DNA from: CAWCUU01 sp963798855
GTDB lineage: Bacteria; Gemmatimonadota; Gemmatimonadetes; Longimicrobiales; RSA9
Assembly (NCBI GenBank): GCA_963798855.1
Contig: CAWCUU010000002.1
Coordinates: 1,240,001 to 1,304,000, forward strand
DNA length: 64,000 bases
Reading direction: 5' to 3'
The notes beneath the pieces are model-generated. The model had not been told where the DNA came from. It worked only from the letters and a program-made list of their open reading frames with translations, and did not search any database. This document shows, piece by piece, positions 51,801 to 59,069 of this stretch. The translations under genes were made by a program, and so were the position numbers. Numbering within the stretch: position 1 is the stretch's first letter; every line of letters starts with the position of its first letter.

Positions 51801-53812
51801 GCGAGCTCCTGCTGCCGCCCCACGAACGTCGTCAGTCCGCCCTTCTCGCGAGCCTCGAGTCGTGTCTCGAGCCCCGTCTCGCGATCCACTCTGTGAGGGA
51901 CCAGCGGCCGTTCGCGACCGCGCATTCGGATCGGCGGCGCGGTGACGAATTCGAAGAAGGCAGCCACCGTCCGCTGCGTCTCCGGCGTGACCCAGATCTC
52001 CCCCGCCGGCGCGAGGCTCGACAGCGTCGTCGCGTTCTGCGCTACAGCGCCGCCAATGCGGTAGCCGCCGTTCGCGTCGGTCTTCGGCCTCGCCGTGACC
52101 GGCCCCGCGTCGATGCCGACGTGAAGCGCGAGGCGGAGGTGCGGCTCGCCTCCCAGCGCGACCTCGCTCTCCACTTCGGCCAGGCGGCGCCTCAACACGA
52201 GCGCGGCCCTCACCGCTCGCACCGGGTCATCCTCGTGAGTGACGGGGATGCCGAAGAGGAGCAGGAAGTCCTCGCCCGTGAAGCGCTCGACCTCGCATTC
52301 GTTCGCCCGGGCGACCTCCTCGACGATCCCGCGGAGTCGGTCCAGCACGCGCTCGAGCGATTCTGGGGCGAGCCGGTCCACGAGCTCGGCGTACCCTGAG
52401 ATGCCCGCCGCGAGCACGGCCGCCTGCCGGCGTTCGCCCTCCGGGAGCACGCCGGAGCTCGATGCGTCCGTCTCGGGACGGGCTTCCGCGGCAGCCCCGG
52501 TCGCGCCCGCCGCCCGCGGGGGCGGCGGCCCTCCGGTCGCGGCCCGCTCGAGGTCCGCGGCGAACTCCAGCGTGCTGGAGTAGCGCGACTCGCGCGACTT
52601 CGAGAGTGCTCTGCCGAGAACCGCTTCGATCGCCGGCGGCAGGCCACGCACGAGCGACGCGAGGGGCTGCGGTCGGGCCCGCTGTAGCGCGCTCATGACA
52701 TCCTCCTCCCACTCGCCGCCGAAGGGGCGTTGCCCGCTCAGCATCTCGTAGAGCACGGCGGCGAGAGACCACACATCCGTTCTCGCATCCACGGCCTCGC
52801 CGCGTGCCTGCTCCGGGCTCATGTAGGCGGCCGTGCCGGGCCTGCCGCCGGGGCGAGTGAGGTTCACGTCGGCAGCCTTCGCGACGCCGAAGTCCAGCAC
52901 CTTCACGACGCCGCTTGCGGTCAGCATCAGGTTCGCCGGCTTGATGTCGCGGTGGATGATCCCGCTCTCGTGCGCTTTCGCCAAGCCGCGCGCGGCCTGC
53001 CTCGTGATGTCGATCGAGTCGCTGAGCGGCAACGGCCCGCGCGCAATGCGCTGCTTCAGCGTCTCGCCGTCATAGAACGGCATCGCGATGAACAGCTGGC
53101 CGTCCTCGGTCTCGCCCACCTCGTGGATCGTGCACAGGTTCGGATGATCCAGCGCCGCCGCCGTCTGTGCCTCGATCAGGAAGCGCTGCTTCGCGCTGGG
53201 GTTCTCGTTCAGGGCGGGCGGGAGGAACTTCAGCGCGACGACGCGACGCAGCCGGGTGTCGCTCGCCTTGTAGACCACTCCCATGCCGCCCTCGCCGAGG
53301 CGCTCGAGTATGCGGTAATGCGAGATCGAGTGGCCGGTCCGGGCGGAGGGTCCGCCAGCCGGGGCGAGGACCTCCATCAGCTCCGCGGCGCTGCTGTCGA
53401 GCAGACCTCGAGCGGCGTGGGCCGAAAGCAGCGACTCGACCTCGCGCCGCAGCCTTGGCTGCCCGGCGGCGACGCGATCGAGGAAAGCAGTCCGCTCCCC
53501 GGGTCCGAGATCGATCGCCATGGCCGTCAGATCGGCCACCTTTCGCAGGTCGACGGGCGAGAGGACGGGGGTCCGGCGCACGCCCGCCGGCGTGATGTCG
53601 AACGCCCAGGCCATGACCAGTGCGACGGGGAAGCCGAGCAGCACCAGCGCCAGGACGAGCGGCATCGACCAGGCGGGCAGGCGCAGCGGCTCGATTAGCA
53701 GCTCGGCCGCCTGGAGCACGAGGAAGCCCGCAGCGGCGTAGCCCACGGCGACGCGGAAGACACGCCGCCTCCGCAGCTCGGCGAGCAGCCCTCGTAGCCT
53801 GCCGGCACTCAC
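48842..53812 (-). CDS. Ser/Thr kinase - cyclase-like - AAA ATPase - TPR giant membrane protein
   Basis: This 1,656-residue protein starts at GTG 53812, whose GTGA overlaps the ECF sigma stop; the frame is open 40 codons further but that part lies inside the sigma gene. Order: AEL-RRRRVFRV membrane module (about 8-80); a helix pair ending RREVESLLSAH found at the head of sigma-linked kinases; kinase (about 165-430) with LGEGGMGVVYK, HRDIKPAN (287-294) and DFGVAK; class III cyclase-like domain (about 455-620) whose metal Asp positions read AGISGY and GEDFLL, so probably inactive; AAA/NACHT-like ATPase with GEPGLGKS (about 691-698) and MVLEDWHWAD; then some 600 residues of TPR. It is likely a sensor-signalling hub acting with the coupled sigma factor. 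Confidence 0.88.
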   Translation of the reverse strand: MSAGRLRGLLAELRRRRVFRVAVGYAAAGFLVLQAAELLIEPLRLPAWSMPLVLALVLLGFPVALVMAWAFDITPAGVRRTPVLSPVDLRKVADLTAMAIDLGPGERTAFLDRVAAGQPRLRREVESLLSAHAARGLLDSSAAELMEVLAPAGGPSARTGHSISHYRILERLGEGGMGVVYKASDTRLRRVVALKFLPPALNENPSAKQRFLIEAQTAAALDHPNLCTIHEVGETEDGQLFIAMPFYDGETLKQRIARGPLPLSDSIDITRQAARGLAKAHESGIIHRDIKPANLMLTASGVVKVLDFGVAKAADVNLTRPGGRPGTAAYMSPEQARGEAVDARTDVWSLAAVLYEMLSGQRPFGGEWEEDVMSALQRARPQPLASLVRGLPPAIEAVLGRALSKSRESRYSSTLEFAADLERAATGGPPPPRAAGATGAAAEARPETDASSSGVLPEGERRQAAVLAAGISGYAELVDRLAPESLERVLDRLRGIVEEVARANECEVERFTGEDFLLLFGIPVTHEDDPVRAVRAALVLRRRLAEVESEVALGGEPHLRLALHVGIDAGPVTARPKTDANGGYRIGGAVAQNATTLSSLAPAGEIWVTPETQRTVAAFFEFVTAPPIRMRGRERPLVPHRVDRETGLETRLEAREKGGLTTFVGRQQELATLQLRLAEALAGEGRFVTVIGEPGLGKSRLLHEFRQSTTTGGVVLLQGRCQSYGGGTAYLPFVGMLREALGASDGGGDEAHDDIGARIRRLSTELDEFIPLYLHLLSVPLEDSPLARYGHGEQFRMAIQDALAAFFTVQARQRPVAMVLEDWHWADEASHGVLRQLAEITSGFSMLLIVTSRPVQAIDWGNAAHHTVLTLEPMDATGSLDLARSALRARTVPAGLGRMIHERSGGNPFFIEEICHSLIEDGTVRVEAGQAQLAGSIDAISLPDTVQAVIRARLDRLERDPREVLRIASVIGREFSRPLLERCCADPERLSASLEAAKRAGLIRQTHVVPEPAYRFKHVLTQEAAYASLLEHQRRDLHGRVGTAIEELHRDRLEEYLDRLAHHFSRAEDWPRAIRYGIRAADRTSALSQFVDALHALERVQRWLARLPAGEEHRQRLIAILLRQERLCETLGLRGRQQHIVDELIALLEPTSDEDQLAEVYLRQGDLFTLLRRFGEAERPLMRSLELRRKRHDREGERNTLRSLGLLRWHGGRPRDAIPFIEQSLEIDRERRDMLATVTDLSNYGAVLKSMGSLDQARERLEEALALTESVPGDDVAVRSGETFLKQTYILHNLANIHRELGDEQRALEYYARCRRLTEDKRLPIQLSYHLTSVAHILLQQGKVDESIERYREAVELTRRARFVPGLAQSLRMLGELLLGIGRPEESLPLLEEAAALFSQLKDGPTEAAMWVRVASVHERAERWTEALTAWGKARTLQREAGDRRGEMEALEAIGRACGRQLPEPSIALEYYRQALELACSLRDPEAEGRLRNALGIMEWRRGDYSAALTHYRTALGIFRELGREQESGLMLNSIGVTLQAIGDGERARETLESALEHHRGCGLRLLEAHALAALGDLCAEGGESDRAIELFEQSLRLRRELRDRRGEGWMLQRLAASHRASGAAARGKELARESARIAAECGDHEMAEACEALQR

Positions 53813-54369
53813 CGGGCGAGCTCCCGGTGCAGCCACGCACGGGCGAAGGACCAGTCTCGTTTCACGGTGGCCGGTGAGACGTCGAGCGCCTCCGCCGTCT
53901 CGTCGATCGTGAGACCCGCGAAGAAACGGCATTCGACGACCCTTCCATAGCGCGGGTCGATCGCGTCGAGACGGTCGAGCGCCTCGTCGAGATCCAGAAG
54001 CTCACGGCTCCGTTGCGACGCGATCCGATCGGCGTCCTCGATCGCGACGCGGTGCCAGCCGCCGCCGCGCTTTTTCGCTCCGCGGGCGACCGCGTAGTCA
54101 ACCAGGATCCGCCGCATTGCGCGCGCAGCGACCGCGAAGAAATGGGAGCGGTTCTGCCACTCGATGCGGTCGAGGGATGCGAGCTTGATGTACGCCTCGT
54201 GGACGAGGCCGGTCACGCCTAGCGTATGGTCGGTGCGCTCGCCGCGGATCTGCTTCGCAGCGAGCCGATGCAACTCCTCGTAGACGCGCGGGAAGACGAC
54301 GTCGAGGCCGGCGCGTCCGTCCCCGCGCAGATCCCGGAGCAGTCGTGTGACCTCGCCAGCTGGAGTCAT
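53809..54369 (-). CDS. ECF-like sigma factor coupled to the kinase
   Basis: This 186-residue protein is read from ATG 54369. It begins MTPAGEVTRLLRDLRGDGRAGLDVVFPRVYEELHRLA and continues HTLGVTGLVHEAYIKLA, WQNRSHFFAVAARAMRRILVDYAR-type and ETAEALDVSPATVKRDWSFARAWL: the GEVTRLL/ALVHEAYLKL group of sigma-70-like factors (the TIGR02999 type) common in Acidobacteriota, Planctomycetota and Gemmatimonadota. No ribosome site is obvious before the ATG, so a leaderless or shifted start is possible. Stop TGA overlaps the kinase GTG. In other bacteria, kinase-linked ECF factors are activated by phosphorylation, which may apply here. Confidence 0.9.
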   Translation of the reverse strand: MTPAGEVTRLLRDLRGDGRAGLDVVFPRVYEELHRLAAKQIRGERTDHTLGVTGLVHEAYIKLASLDRIEWQNRSHFFAVAARAMRRILVDYAVARGAKKRGGGWHRVAIEDADRIASQRSRELLDLDEALDRLDAIDPRYGRVVECRFFAGLTIDETAEALDVSPATVKRDWSFARAWLHRELAR

Positions 54370-54560
54370 GAGGGGTGGGCGGAAGTCGGTGAGATGCGCG
54401 CCCCGGCCTCGGCCGCGACGCGCATAAGGCCATGCAACCAAACGAATATACGCGGGGCGCCCGCCCCGTTCCACTTCCCGGCTTCCGGCCGATGAGCCGA
54501 TCCAGGCGAGGATTCCGCTTCTCTCGATGAACGCCTTGATCCCATGTGCGGAGGAATCCA

Positions 54561-55790
54561 ATGGACACGATGGAGAGCTCGACGCAGCACGGCAATGAAC
54601 TGGCGCAGGAGGCACCCGACTCGAGGCCGATCCTGAGCGAGGAGACGCTCGAGAGGTTCTGGCAGCGCGCGCCGGAATACGACCGCGAGAACCGCTTCTT
54701 CACCGAGGACTTCGATGATCTCCGCGACAGCGGCTATCTGACGGCCGCCGTGCCGAGCCAGCTCGGCGGTCGCGGGCTCTCCCTCGCCGCCACGTGCCGC
54801 GAGCAGCGGCGGCTTGCCTACTACGCACCGGCGACGGCCCTCGCGGTCAACATGCACATCTACTGGACCGGGCTCATCGCCGACCTGTGGCGGGCCGGCG
54901 ACCGCTCGCTCGAGTGGGTGTTGCGCGAGGCGGCGGCCGGGAAGGTGTTCGCCGCCGGGCACGCGGAAAGCGGCAACGACATCCCGGTGCTGCTCTCCAC
55001 GACTCGCGCGGAGCCGGTCGAGGGCGGCGGTTACCGCTTCACGGGAAGGAAGTCGTTCGGCAGCCTGGGGTCTGCCTGGGATTACATCGGCATCCACGGG
55101 CTGGACACCTCCGATCCTGAAGCCCCGAAAGTGATACATGGATTCGCGCCACGCGACGCCGAGGGCATGAGCTACAAGGAGACATGGGATACGCTCGGGA
55201 TGCGTGCCACCCGTAGCGACGACACCGTGCTGGATGGCGTCGTGGTCCCGCCGGAGAGGATCGCGCGCGTGGTCGCGGCCGGCGGAGCCGGGGTGGACAT
55301 GTTCGTGTTGGGCATCTTCGCCTGGGCCTTGCTCGGCTTCGGCAACATCTACTACGGCCTGGCACGCCGCGTATTCGACATGACCGTGGCGACGGTGAAG
55401 GGGAAGAAGTCCGCCGCGCTGTCGCGCTCGATGGCGTACCACCCGGGGGTCCAGCACACGATCGCAGAGATGGCGCTCGAGCTCGCGCCCGTGGAGCCCC
55501 ACCTGGAGAGCGTCGCGAACGACTGGTCCGAGGGGGTGGATCACGGCATGCTCTGGCCGGCGAAGATCTTCGCCGCGAAGCACCACGCCACGGAGGCGTC
55601 CTGGCGTGCGGTCGACCTGGCGCTCGACGCGGTCGGCGGCTTCGCCATCTTCCGCAAGGCAGGCTTCGAGCGCCTCTTCCGCGATGCGCGGCTCGGTCGG
55701 ATCCACCCGGCGAATCCGCTGCTCACGCGCGAAGTGGTGGCGAAGACGATGCTCGGGATCAGCCTCGACGAGCAGCCACGCTGGGGGTAG
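54561..55790 (+). CDS. Acyl-CoA dehydrogenase-like flavoprotein
   Basis: This 409-residue protein is read from ATG 54561 with GGAGG five to six bases upstream. Three-domain ACAD fold: N-terminal helices with FFTEDFDDLRDSGYLTAAVPSQLGG, the middle beta domain with AGHAESGNDIPVLLSTTRAEP and GYRFTGRKSFGSLGSAWDYIGIHG, and the C-terminal helical domain with HATEASWRAVDLALDAVGGFAIFRKAGFERLFRDARLGRIHPANPLLT. The C-terminal part has no obvious Glu in the usual catalytic place, so it may be an ACAD-like monooxygenase or an inactive relative. It stands alone, divergent from the sigma-kinase operon. Substrate unknown. Confidence 0.88.
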   Translation: MDTMESSTQHGNELAQEAPDSRPILSEETLERFWQRAPEYDRENRFFTEDFDDLRDSGYLTAAVPSQLGGRGLSLAATCREQRRLAYYAPATALAVNMHIYWTGLIADLWRAGDRSLEWVLREAAAGKVFAAGHAESGNDIPVLLSTTRAEPVEGGGYRFTGRKSFGSLGSAWDYIGIHGLDTSDPEAPKVIHGFAPRDAEGMSYKETWDTLGMRATRSDDTVLDGVVVPPERIARVVAAGGAGVDMFVLGIFAWALLGFGNIYYGLARRVFDMTVATVKGKKSAALSRSMAYHPGVQHTIAEMALELAPVEPHLESVANDWSEGVDHGMLWPAKIFAAKHHATEASWRAVDLALDAVGGFAIFRKAGFERLFRDARLGRIHPANPLLTREVVAKTMLGISLDEQPRWG

Positions 55791-55824
55791 CGATCGCCCG
55801 GGGCCGGAGAGCAGGCACGGCGAT

Positions 55825-56220
55825 CTACTGGTCGGCGACCCAGGCCGCTACGACCAGCTGCGGATCCTCCTGCACCTCCCGCTCGAAGCTGAGGAAGTCG
55901 TAGTAGGCGCAGCGACGGGTGCCGGGGAATTCGCGGCACACGGCGGGGCGGTGCTCGTAGATCGTGCAGCGCCGCGTCTCCCGATCGAGGAAGCGACATA
56001 CGGTCTGGAAGAGCGAGTCCTTGCGGTGACGCAGGACTCGCTCGCCATCCTCGTCGCCCCGTTTCGTGAAGCGCTCACGGGCCTTCTGCTCGTCAATTCC
56101 GAATCGCTCGCCGAGGCGGCGGATGTCGGCGGCCGTGACGATGATGCGTGCGTACGAGCAGCAGTATGCGGGGCAGGCGTCGCAGTCGTACAGCACCGGT
56201 AGCTTCTTCTTTCGCGCCAT
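55825..56220 (-). CDS. YkgJ-family cysteine-cluster protein
   Basis: This 131-residue protein has a Cys pattern typical of the family: CDACPAYCC near 13-21, then TVCRFLD, RCTIYEHRPAVCREFP and C near 107. These Cys residues probably bind a zinc ion or an Fe-S cluster; function is unknown. ATG 56220 faces the DUF4105 gene, with 80 bp between, in which the promoter of the latter is seen. The stop is 35 bases from the convergent acyl-CoA dehydrogenase stop. Confidence 0.9.
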   Translation of the reverse strand: MARKKKLPVLYDCDACPAYCCSYARIIVTAADIRRLGERFGIDEQKARERFTKRGDEDGERVLRHRKDSLFQTVCRFLDRETRRCTIYEHRPAVCREFPGTRRCAYYDFLSFEREVQEDPQLVVAAWVADQ

Positions 56221-56271
56221 GGACCATTCGGGCTGGTGTGCGCGGCCCCGTCGCTCGAGGCGCGCCTGATC

Positions 56272-56299
56272 TTAACACGCAGAGACGGCGGCGTATATT
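56272..56299 (+). promoter_or_regulatory. Sigma70-type promoter placed for a leaderless transcript
   Basis: TTAACA (56272-56277), a 16-bp spacer and TATATT (56294-56299) each match the consensus hexamers at 5 of 6 bases. A start seven bases after the -10 box falls on the A of ATG 56307, so the mRNA would begin with its start codon. There is no ribosome site before either ATG. Confidence 0.7.
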
Positions 56300-56300
56300 G

Positions 56301-57188
56301 ATGCGCATGCGACCTCGCACGCGCGGAATCATCGTGGGGCTGATCCTGGTCGGCTCGTCGGCATTCGCGCTCGGCGCGCGCGTCGCGGTTCGCCGCCCCT
56401 CCTACGCCCACAGCTACCGCCCCGAGCAGGCGCTCCTGCCATCGATCGCGATCGATGGCTCGCGCGTCCACATCGACCATGTCCGAACGTTCCGCTACGG
56501 CCCCGACTCCAGCGTCGAACCCGGCTACGCCGAGCGGGTCTACGACCTCGACCGGATCCGGCGAGTGTGGTTCGGCGTCTCGCCGTTCGCCGGCCTGTGG
56601 CGCGGTCCCGCGCACACCTTCGTCAGCTTCGAGTTCGCCGACTCCGTGTTCATCGGGATCTCCGTCGAGGCGCGGAAGGAGACCGGCGAGGACTATTCGC
56701 CCTTCGCCGGCGCGCTTCGCAACTACGAGCTGATGTACGTCATCGCCGATGAGCCAGACCTCGTCGGACTGCGCGCCGTGACCTGGCGCGACCCGGTCTA
56801 TCTTTACCCTGGCCGCGCCAGCCCCGAGCAGGTCCGGCGCCTTTTCCTCGCGATGCTGAGGCGCGCGCAGGAGCTGGAGCACCGACCGGAATTCTACAAC
56901 TCGGTCACCGACAACTGCACAACGAACATCGCCCGCGCGATCAACGAGGTCACCCCCGGCCGCGTCGGCTGGAACTACGCTCTGGCCCTCCCCGGCTACT
57001 CCGACCGCCTAGCGCTCCGGCTGGGCCTGCTCGACACCGACCTGCCGCTCGACTCCGCGCGCGCCCACTTCCGCGTCGACGAACGCGCCCGCGCCGTGAC
57101 CCCGGCCGACAGCGCGGCCTTCTCCACGCTGATCCGCCCCCCGACGAAAGTAGCCGCCAGCAGAGCGCCTGCAGAGCGCCTGCAGTGA
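56301..57188 (+). CDS. DUF4105 (Lnb N-terminal periplasmic-like) protein
   Basis: This is a 295-residue protein if read from ATG 56301, or 293 from ATG 56307, which fits the promoter better. It has an N-terminal signal anchor (RGIIVGLILVGSSAFALGARVAV). Conserved DUF4105 features: HTFVSFEFADSVFIGISVEARKE, NYELMYVIADEPDLVGLRA, and EFYNSVTDNCTTNIARAIN with the conserved Asn-Cys. The domain has been described as a periplasmic N-terminal domain of Lnb lipoprotein acyltransferase proteins, so a cysteine-based acyl or peptidase activity is possible. The last ~10 residues (RAPAERLQ) are encoded by the start of a 13-bp repeat array and may be an acquired tail. Confidence 0.85.
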   Translation: MRMRPRTRGIIVGLILVGSSAFALGARVAVRRPSYAHSYRPEQALLPSIAIDGSRVHIDHVRTFRYGPDSSVEPGYAERVYDLDRIRRVWFGVSPFAGLWRGPAHTFVSFEFADSVFIGISVEARKETGEDYSPFAGALRNYELMYVIADEPDLVGLRAVTWRDPVYLYPGRASPEQVRRLFLAMLRRAQELEHRPEFYNSVTDNCTTNIARAINEVTPGRVGWNYALALPGYSDRLALRLGLLDTDLPLDSARAHFRVDERARAVTPADSAAFSTLIRPPTKVAASRAPAERLQ

Positions 57189-57273
57189 GCGCCTGCAGTG
57201 AGCGCCTGCAGTGAGCGCCTTGTAGTGAGCGCCTTGTAGTGAGCGCCTATGGTGAGCGCCTTCAGTGCGCCCC
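57166..57273. repeat. 13-bp tandem repeat array, nine units (array 1)
   Basis: GCGCCT cores begin at 57166, 57177, 57190, 57203, 57216, 57230, 57244, 57257 and (GCGCCC) 57268, so the period is 13 bp with slips to 11 and 14. The consensus unit is GCGCCTGCAGTGA. The array covers the stop codons of both convergent genes (DUF4105 at 57188 and S10 at 57262). Confidence 0.9.
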
Positions 57274-58824
57274 TTCCTCGGCCACGGCGCGGGTCGGGGC
57301 GTTCGGAGAAGACGTCCGTTCGATGAACGCCGCGATGTTCTGCTTCAGCTTCGCGAGCGATGGCACGTGCAGGTACATCATGTGGCCTGCCTCGTAGTCC
57401 ACGCGCTGGATGTGGGAGCGGAGCTCCGGAGGCAGCCCGAGGTGGTCCATGGTGTAGACGGTCGCGAAATACGGGGTCGCGAGGTCGTAGACGCCGTTGT
57501 TGACCAGGACTTGAAGCTTGGGATCGTGCTTCATCGCCTGGGCGAGGTCTACGGCGACGTTCGTGAAGCCCGGCCAGCCGCGACGCCCGCCGTGCGTCCA
57601 GTTCCACGGGTTCACGTTGCCGCTGACCGTGTAGCGCATGTCCCGCCCGAAGTTCAGCTCGTTGTGGAGATAGGAATTCCACGCCGAGGTGAAGGCGGAG
57701 CTGACGGCGGCGGACTGCGGATCGTAGTCGGCGTACTCGCCGAGCATGTCGTCGGTGGGACCGGCGAAGCGTGCGTCGAGGCGGCCAATGACGATGCCGT
57801 GCTCGCGCATCAGCTCCTTCTCGAACTGGCTGTTGTTCACGCGCAGATCGGCCTTGTCAAGGTAGTCCATGCTCAGTCCCGTGTAGCGGTGCAGCTGCTC
57901 CAGGATGCGGTCGCGCTCGGCGCTCTCGAGCGTGCCGCCGGCGAGTAGGGCGTGCGCGTAGTCGCCCAGAGCGAACTGCTCGGCCTGCCTGAGAAATGGA
58001 TCGAGCGCCTGCGGCTGCTCCGGCAGCGCGTGGTGGTAGTATGCGACGGCCGCGAACGAGGGCAGGTAGAGGACATAGGGGACATCATTGCCGGGCGAGA
58101 ACGCGATCGTCTGGAAATCCAGCACGGACGAGATCAGGATCACGCCGTTCAGGTCGATGTTCTCGGAGCGCTGCAGGTAGTTGGCGAGCGCTGCCGAGCG
58201 CGTCGTGCCGTAGGACTCGCCCATCAGGTAACGTGGAGAGTTCCAGCGTCCGTTCTCGCTCAGATAGCGGCTGATGAACTGGCCGAGCGAGCGGGCATCC
58301 TCGTCGACGCCCCAGAAGTCCTTGCCCTTGCCTTCGCCGAGCGGCTTGCTGAAGCCGGTGCCGACGGGGTCGATGAAGACGAGGTCGGTCTCGTCGAGCG
58401 GGCTGTACTGGTTGTCGACGATCTCGTACGGCGGCGGTGAGGCGTGCTCGGCATCCGGGGTGACCACACGGCGGGGCCCGAACGCGCCCATGTGCACCCA
58501 GATCGAAGAGGAGCCTGGGCCTCCGTTGTAGGCGAAGGTGATCGGGCGGCGATCCATGTCGCGCGGGCCGCGACGCGTGTACGCCGTATAATAGACCGCG
58601 GCCGTCGGCCTGCCGTCATCATCACGAAGGATGATGCTGCCGACGGTCGCGTCGTAGTCGATGCGCTGTCCGCCGATCGTGGCGGTGTGCTGGGTTACGG
58701 TATGCGCGGGTGTCGCGGTGGCGTCGGATTTCGATGCGTCGTGTGTGGTGTCCTGCTGCGCGGCCGCGCCGGCGGGCGCAGCGAGCGCCGCGAGCAGCAG
58801 GCACGCGGCTCTCGTGAGCTTCAT
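57262..58824 (-). CDS. S10-family serine carboxypeptidase
   Basis: This 520-residue exported enzyme has a signal peptide MKLTRAACLLLAALAAPAGAAA. It shows the alpha/beta-hydrolase order of S10 peptidases: oxyanion/substrate segment YNGGPGSSS (99-107), DPVGTGFSKP, nucleophile Ser204 in GESYGTTR, Asp447 in NNGVYDLATPY and His481 in YEAGHMMYLH. It would remove C-terminal residues from peptides in the periplasm or outside. GAGG precedes ATG 58824. The gene is bracketed by 13-bp repeat arrays: array 1 covers its last codons (EEGAH and stop), and arrays 2 and 3 lie upstream of its start. Confidence 0.93.
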   Translation of the reverse strand: MKLTRAACLLLAALAAPAGAAAQQDTTHDASKSDATATPAHTVTQHTATIGGQRIDYDATVGSIILRDDDGRPTAAVYYTAYTRRGPRDMDRRPITFAYNGGPGSSSIWVHMGAFGPRRVVTPDAEHASPPPYEIVDNQYSPLDETDLVFIDPVGTGFSKPLGEGKGKDFWGVDEDARSLGQFISRYLSENGRWNSPRYLMGESYGTTRSAALANYLQRSENIDLNGVILISSVLDFQTIAFSPGNDVPYVLYLPSFAAVAYYHHALPEQPQALDPFLRQAEQFALGDYAHALLAGGTLESAERDRILEQLHRYTGLSMDYLDKADLRVNNSQFEKELMREHGIVIGRLDARFAGPTDDMLGEYADYDPQSAAVSSAFTSAWNSYLHNELNFGRDMRYTVSGNVNPWNWTHGGRRGWPGFTNVAVDLAQAMKHDPKLQVLVNNGVYDLATPYFATVYTMDHLGLPPELRSHIQRVDYEAGHMMYLHVPSLAKLKQNIAAFIERTSSPNAPTRAVAEEGAH

Positions 58825-58881
58825 GACGGCCTCGTGGCTATGGGTCGGAGAGTGGACACGGGAAGCTAAGGGCCGACGGAG

Positions 58882-58993
58882 GCAGGCGCGAGAGGCAGGC
58901 GTTCGAAGCAGGCGCCAGAAGCAGGCGCCAGAAGCAGGCGCGCAGAAGCAGGCGCCAGAAGCAGGCGCTCGAAGCAGGCGCCAGAGGCAGGCG
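58882..58993. repeat. 13-bp tandem repeat array, nine units (array 2, inverse orientation)
   Basis: GCAGGCG begins at 58882, 58895, 58908, 58921, 58934, 58948, 58961, 58974 and 58987: a period of 13 bp with one 14-bp step. The consensus unit is GCAGGCGCCAGAA. Its core GCAGGCGC is the reverse complement of the GCGCCTGC core of arrays 1 and 3, so the array is inverted relative to them. It lies 58 bp upstream of the S10 start codon. Confidence 0.9.
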
Positions 58994-59007
58994 GGGGGCG
59001 GGCGCCA

Positions 59008-59067
59008 CCGCCTGCCGTTGGCCCCTGCGGTGAACGCCTGCAGTCAGCGCCTGCCGTCAGCGCCTAC
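59008..59067. repeat. 13-bp tandem repeat array, five units (array 3)
   Basis: Eight-base cores near GCGCCTGC begin at 59008, 59021, 59034, 59047 and 59060, each exactly 13 bp apart (CCGCCTGC, GCCCCTGC, ACGCCTGC, GCGCCTGC, GCGCCTAC). It has the orientation of array 1 and lies 15 bp from array 2, with which it could pair. It ends three bases before the stop codon of the TonB-family gene. Confidence 0.85.
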
Positions 59068-59069
59068 GC

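Noticed and set aside
53813..53932. 40-codon N-terminal extension of the giant kinase
   Set aside because: It lies within the ECF sigma gene and has no domain; the GTG at 53812 overlapping the sigma stop is preferred.
57166..59067. CRISPR array
   Set aside because: The units are contiguous 13-mers without unique spacers, and there are no cas genes.
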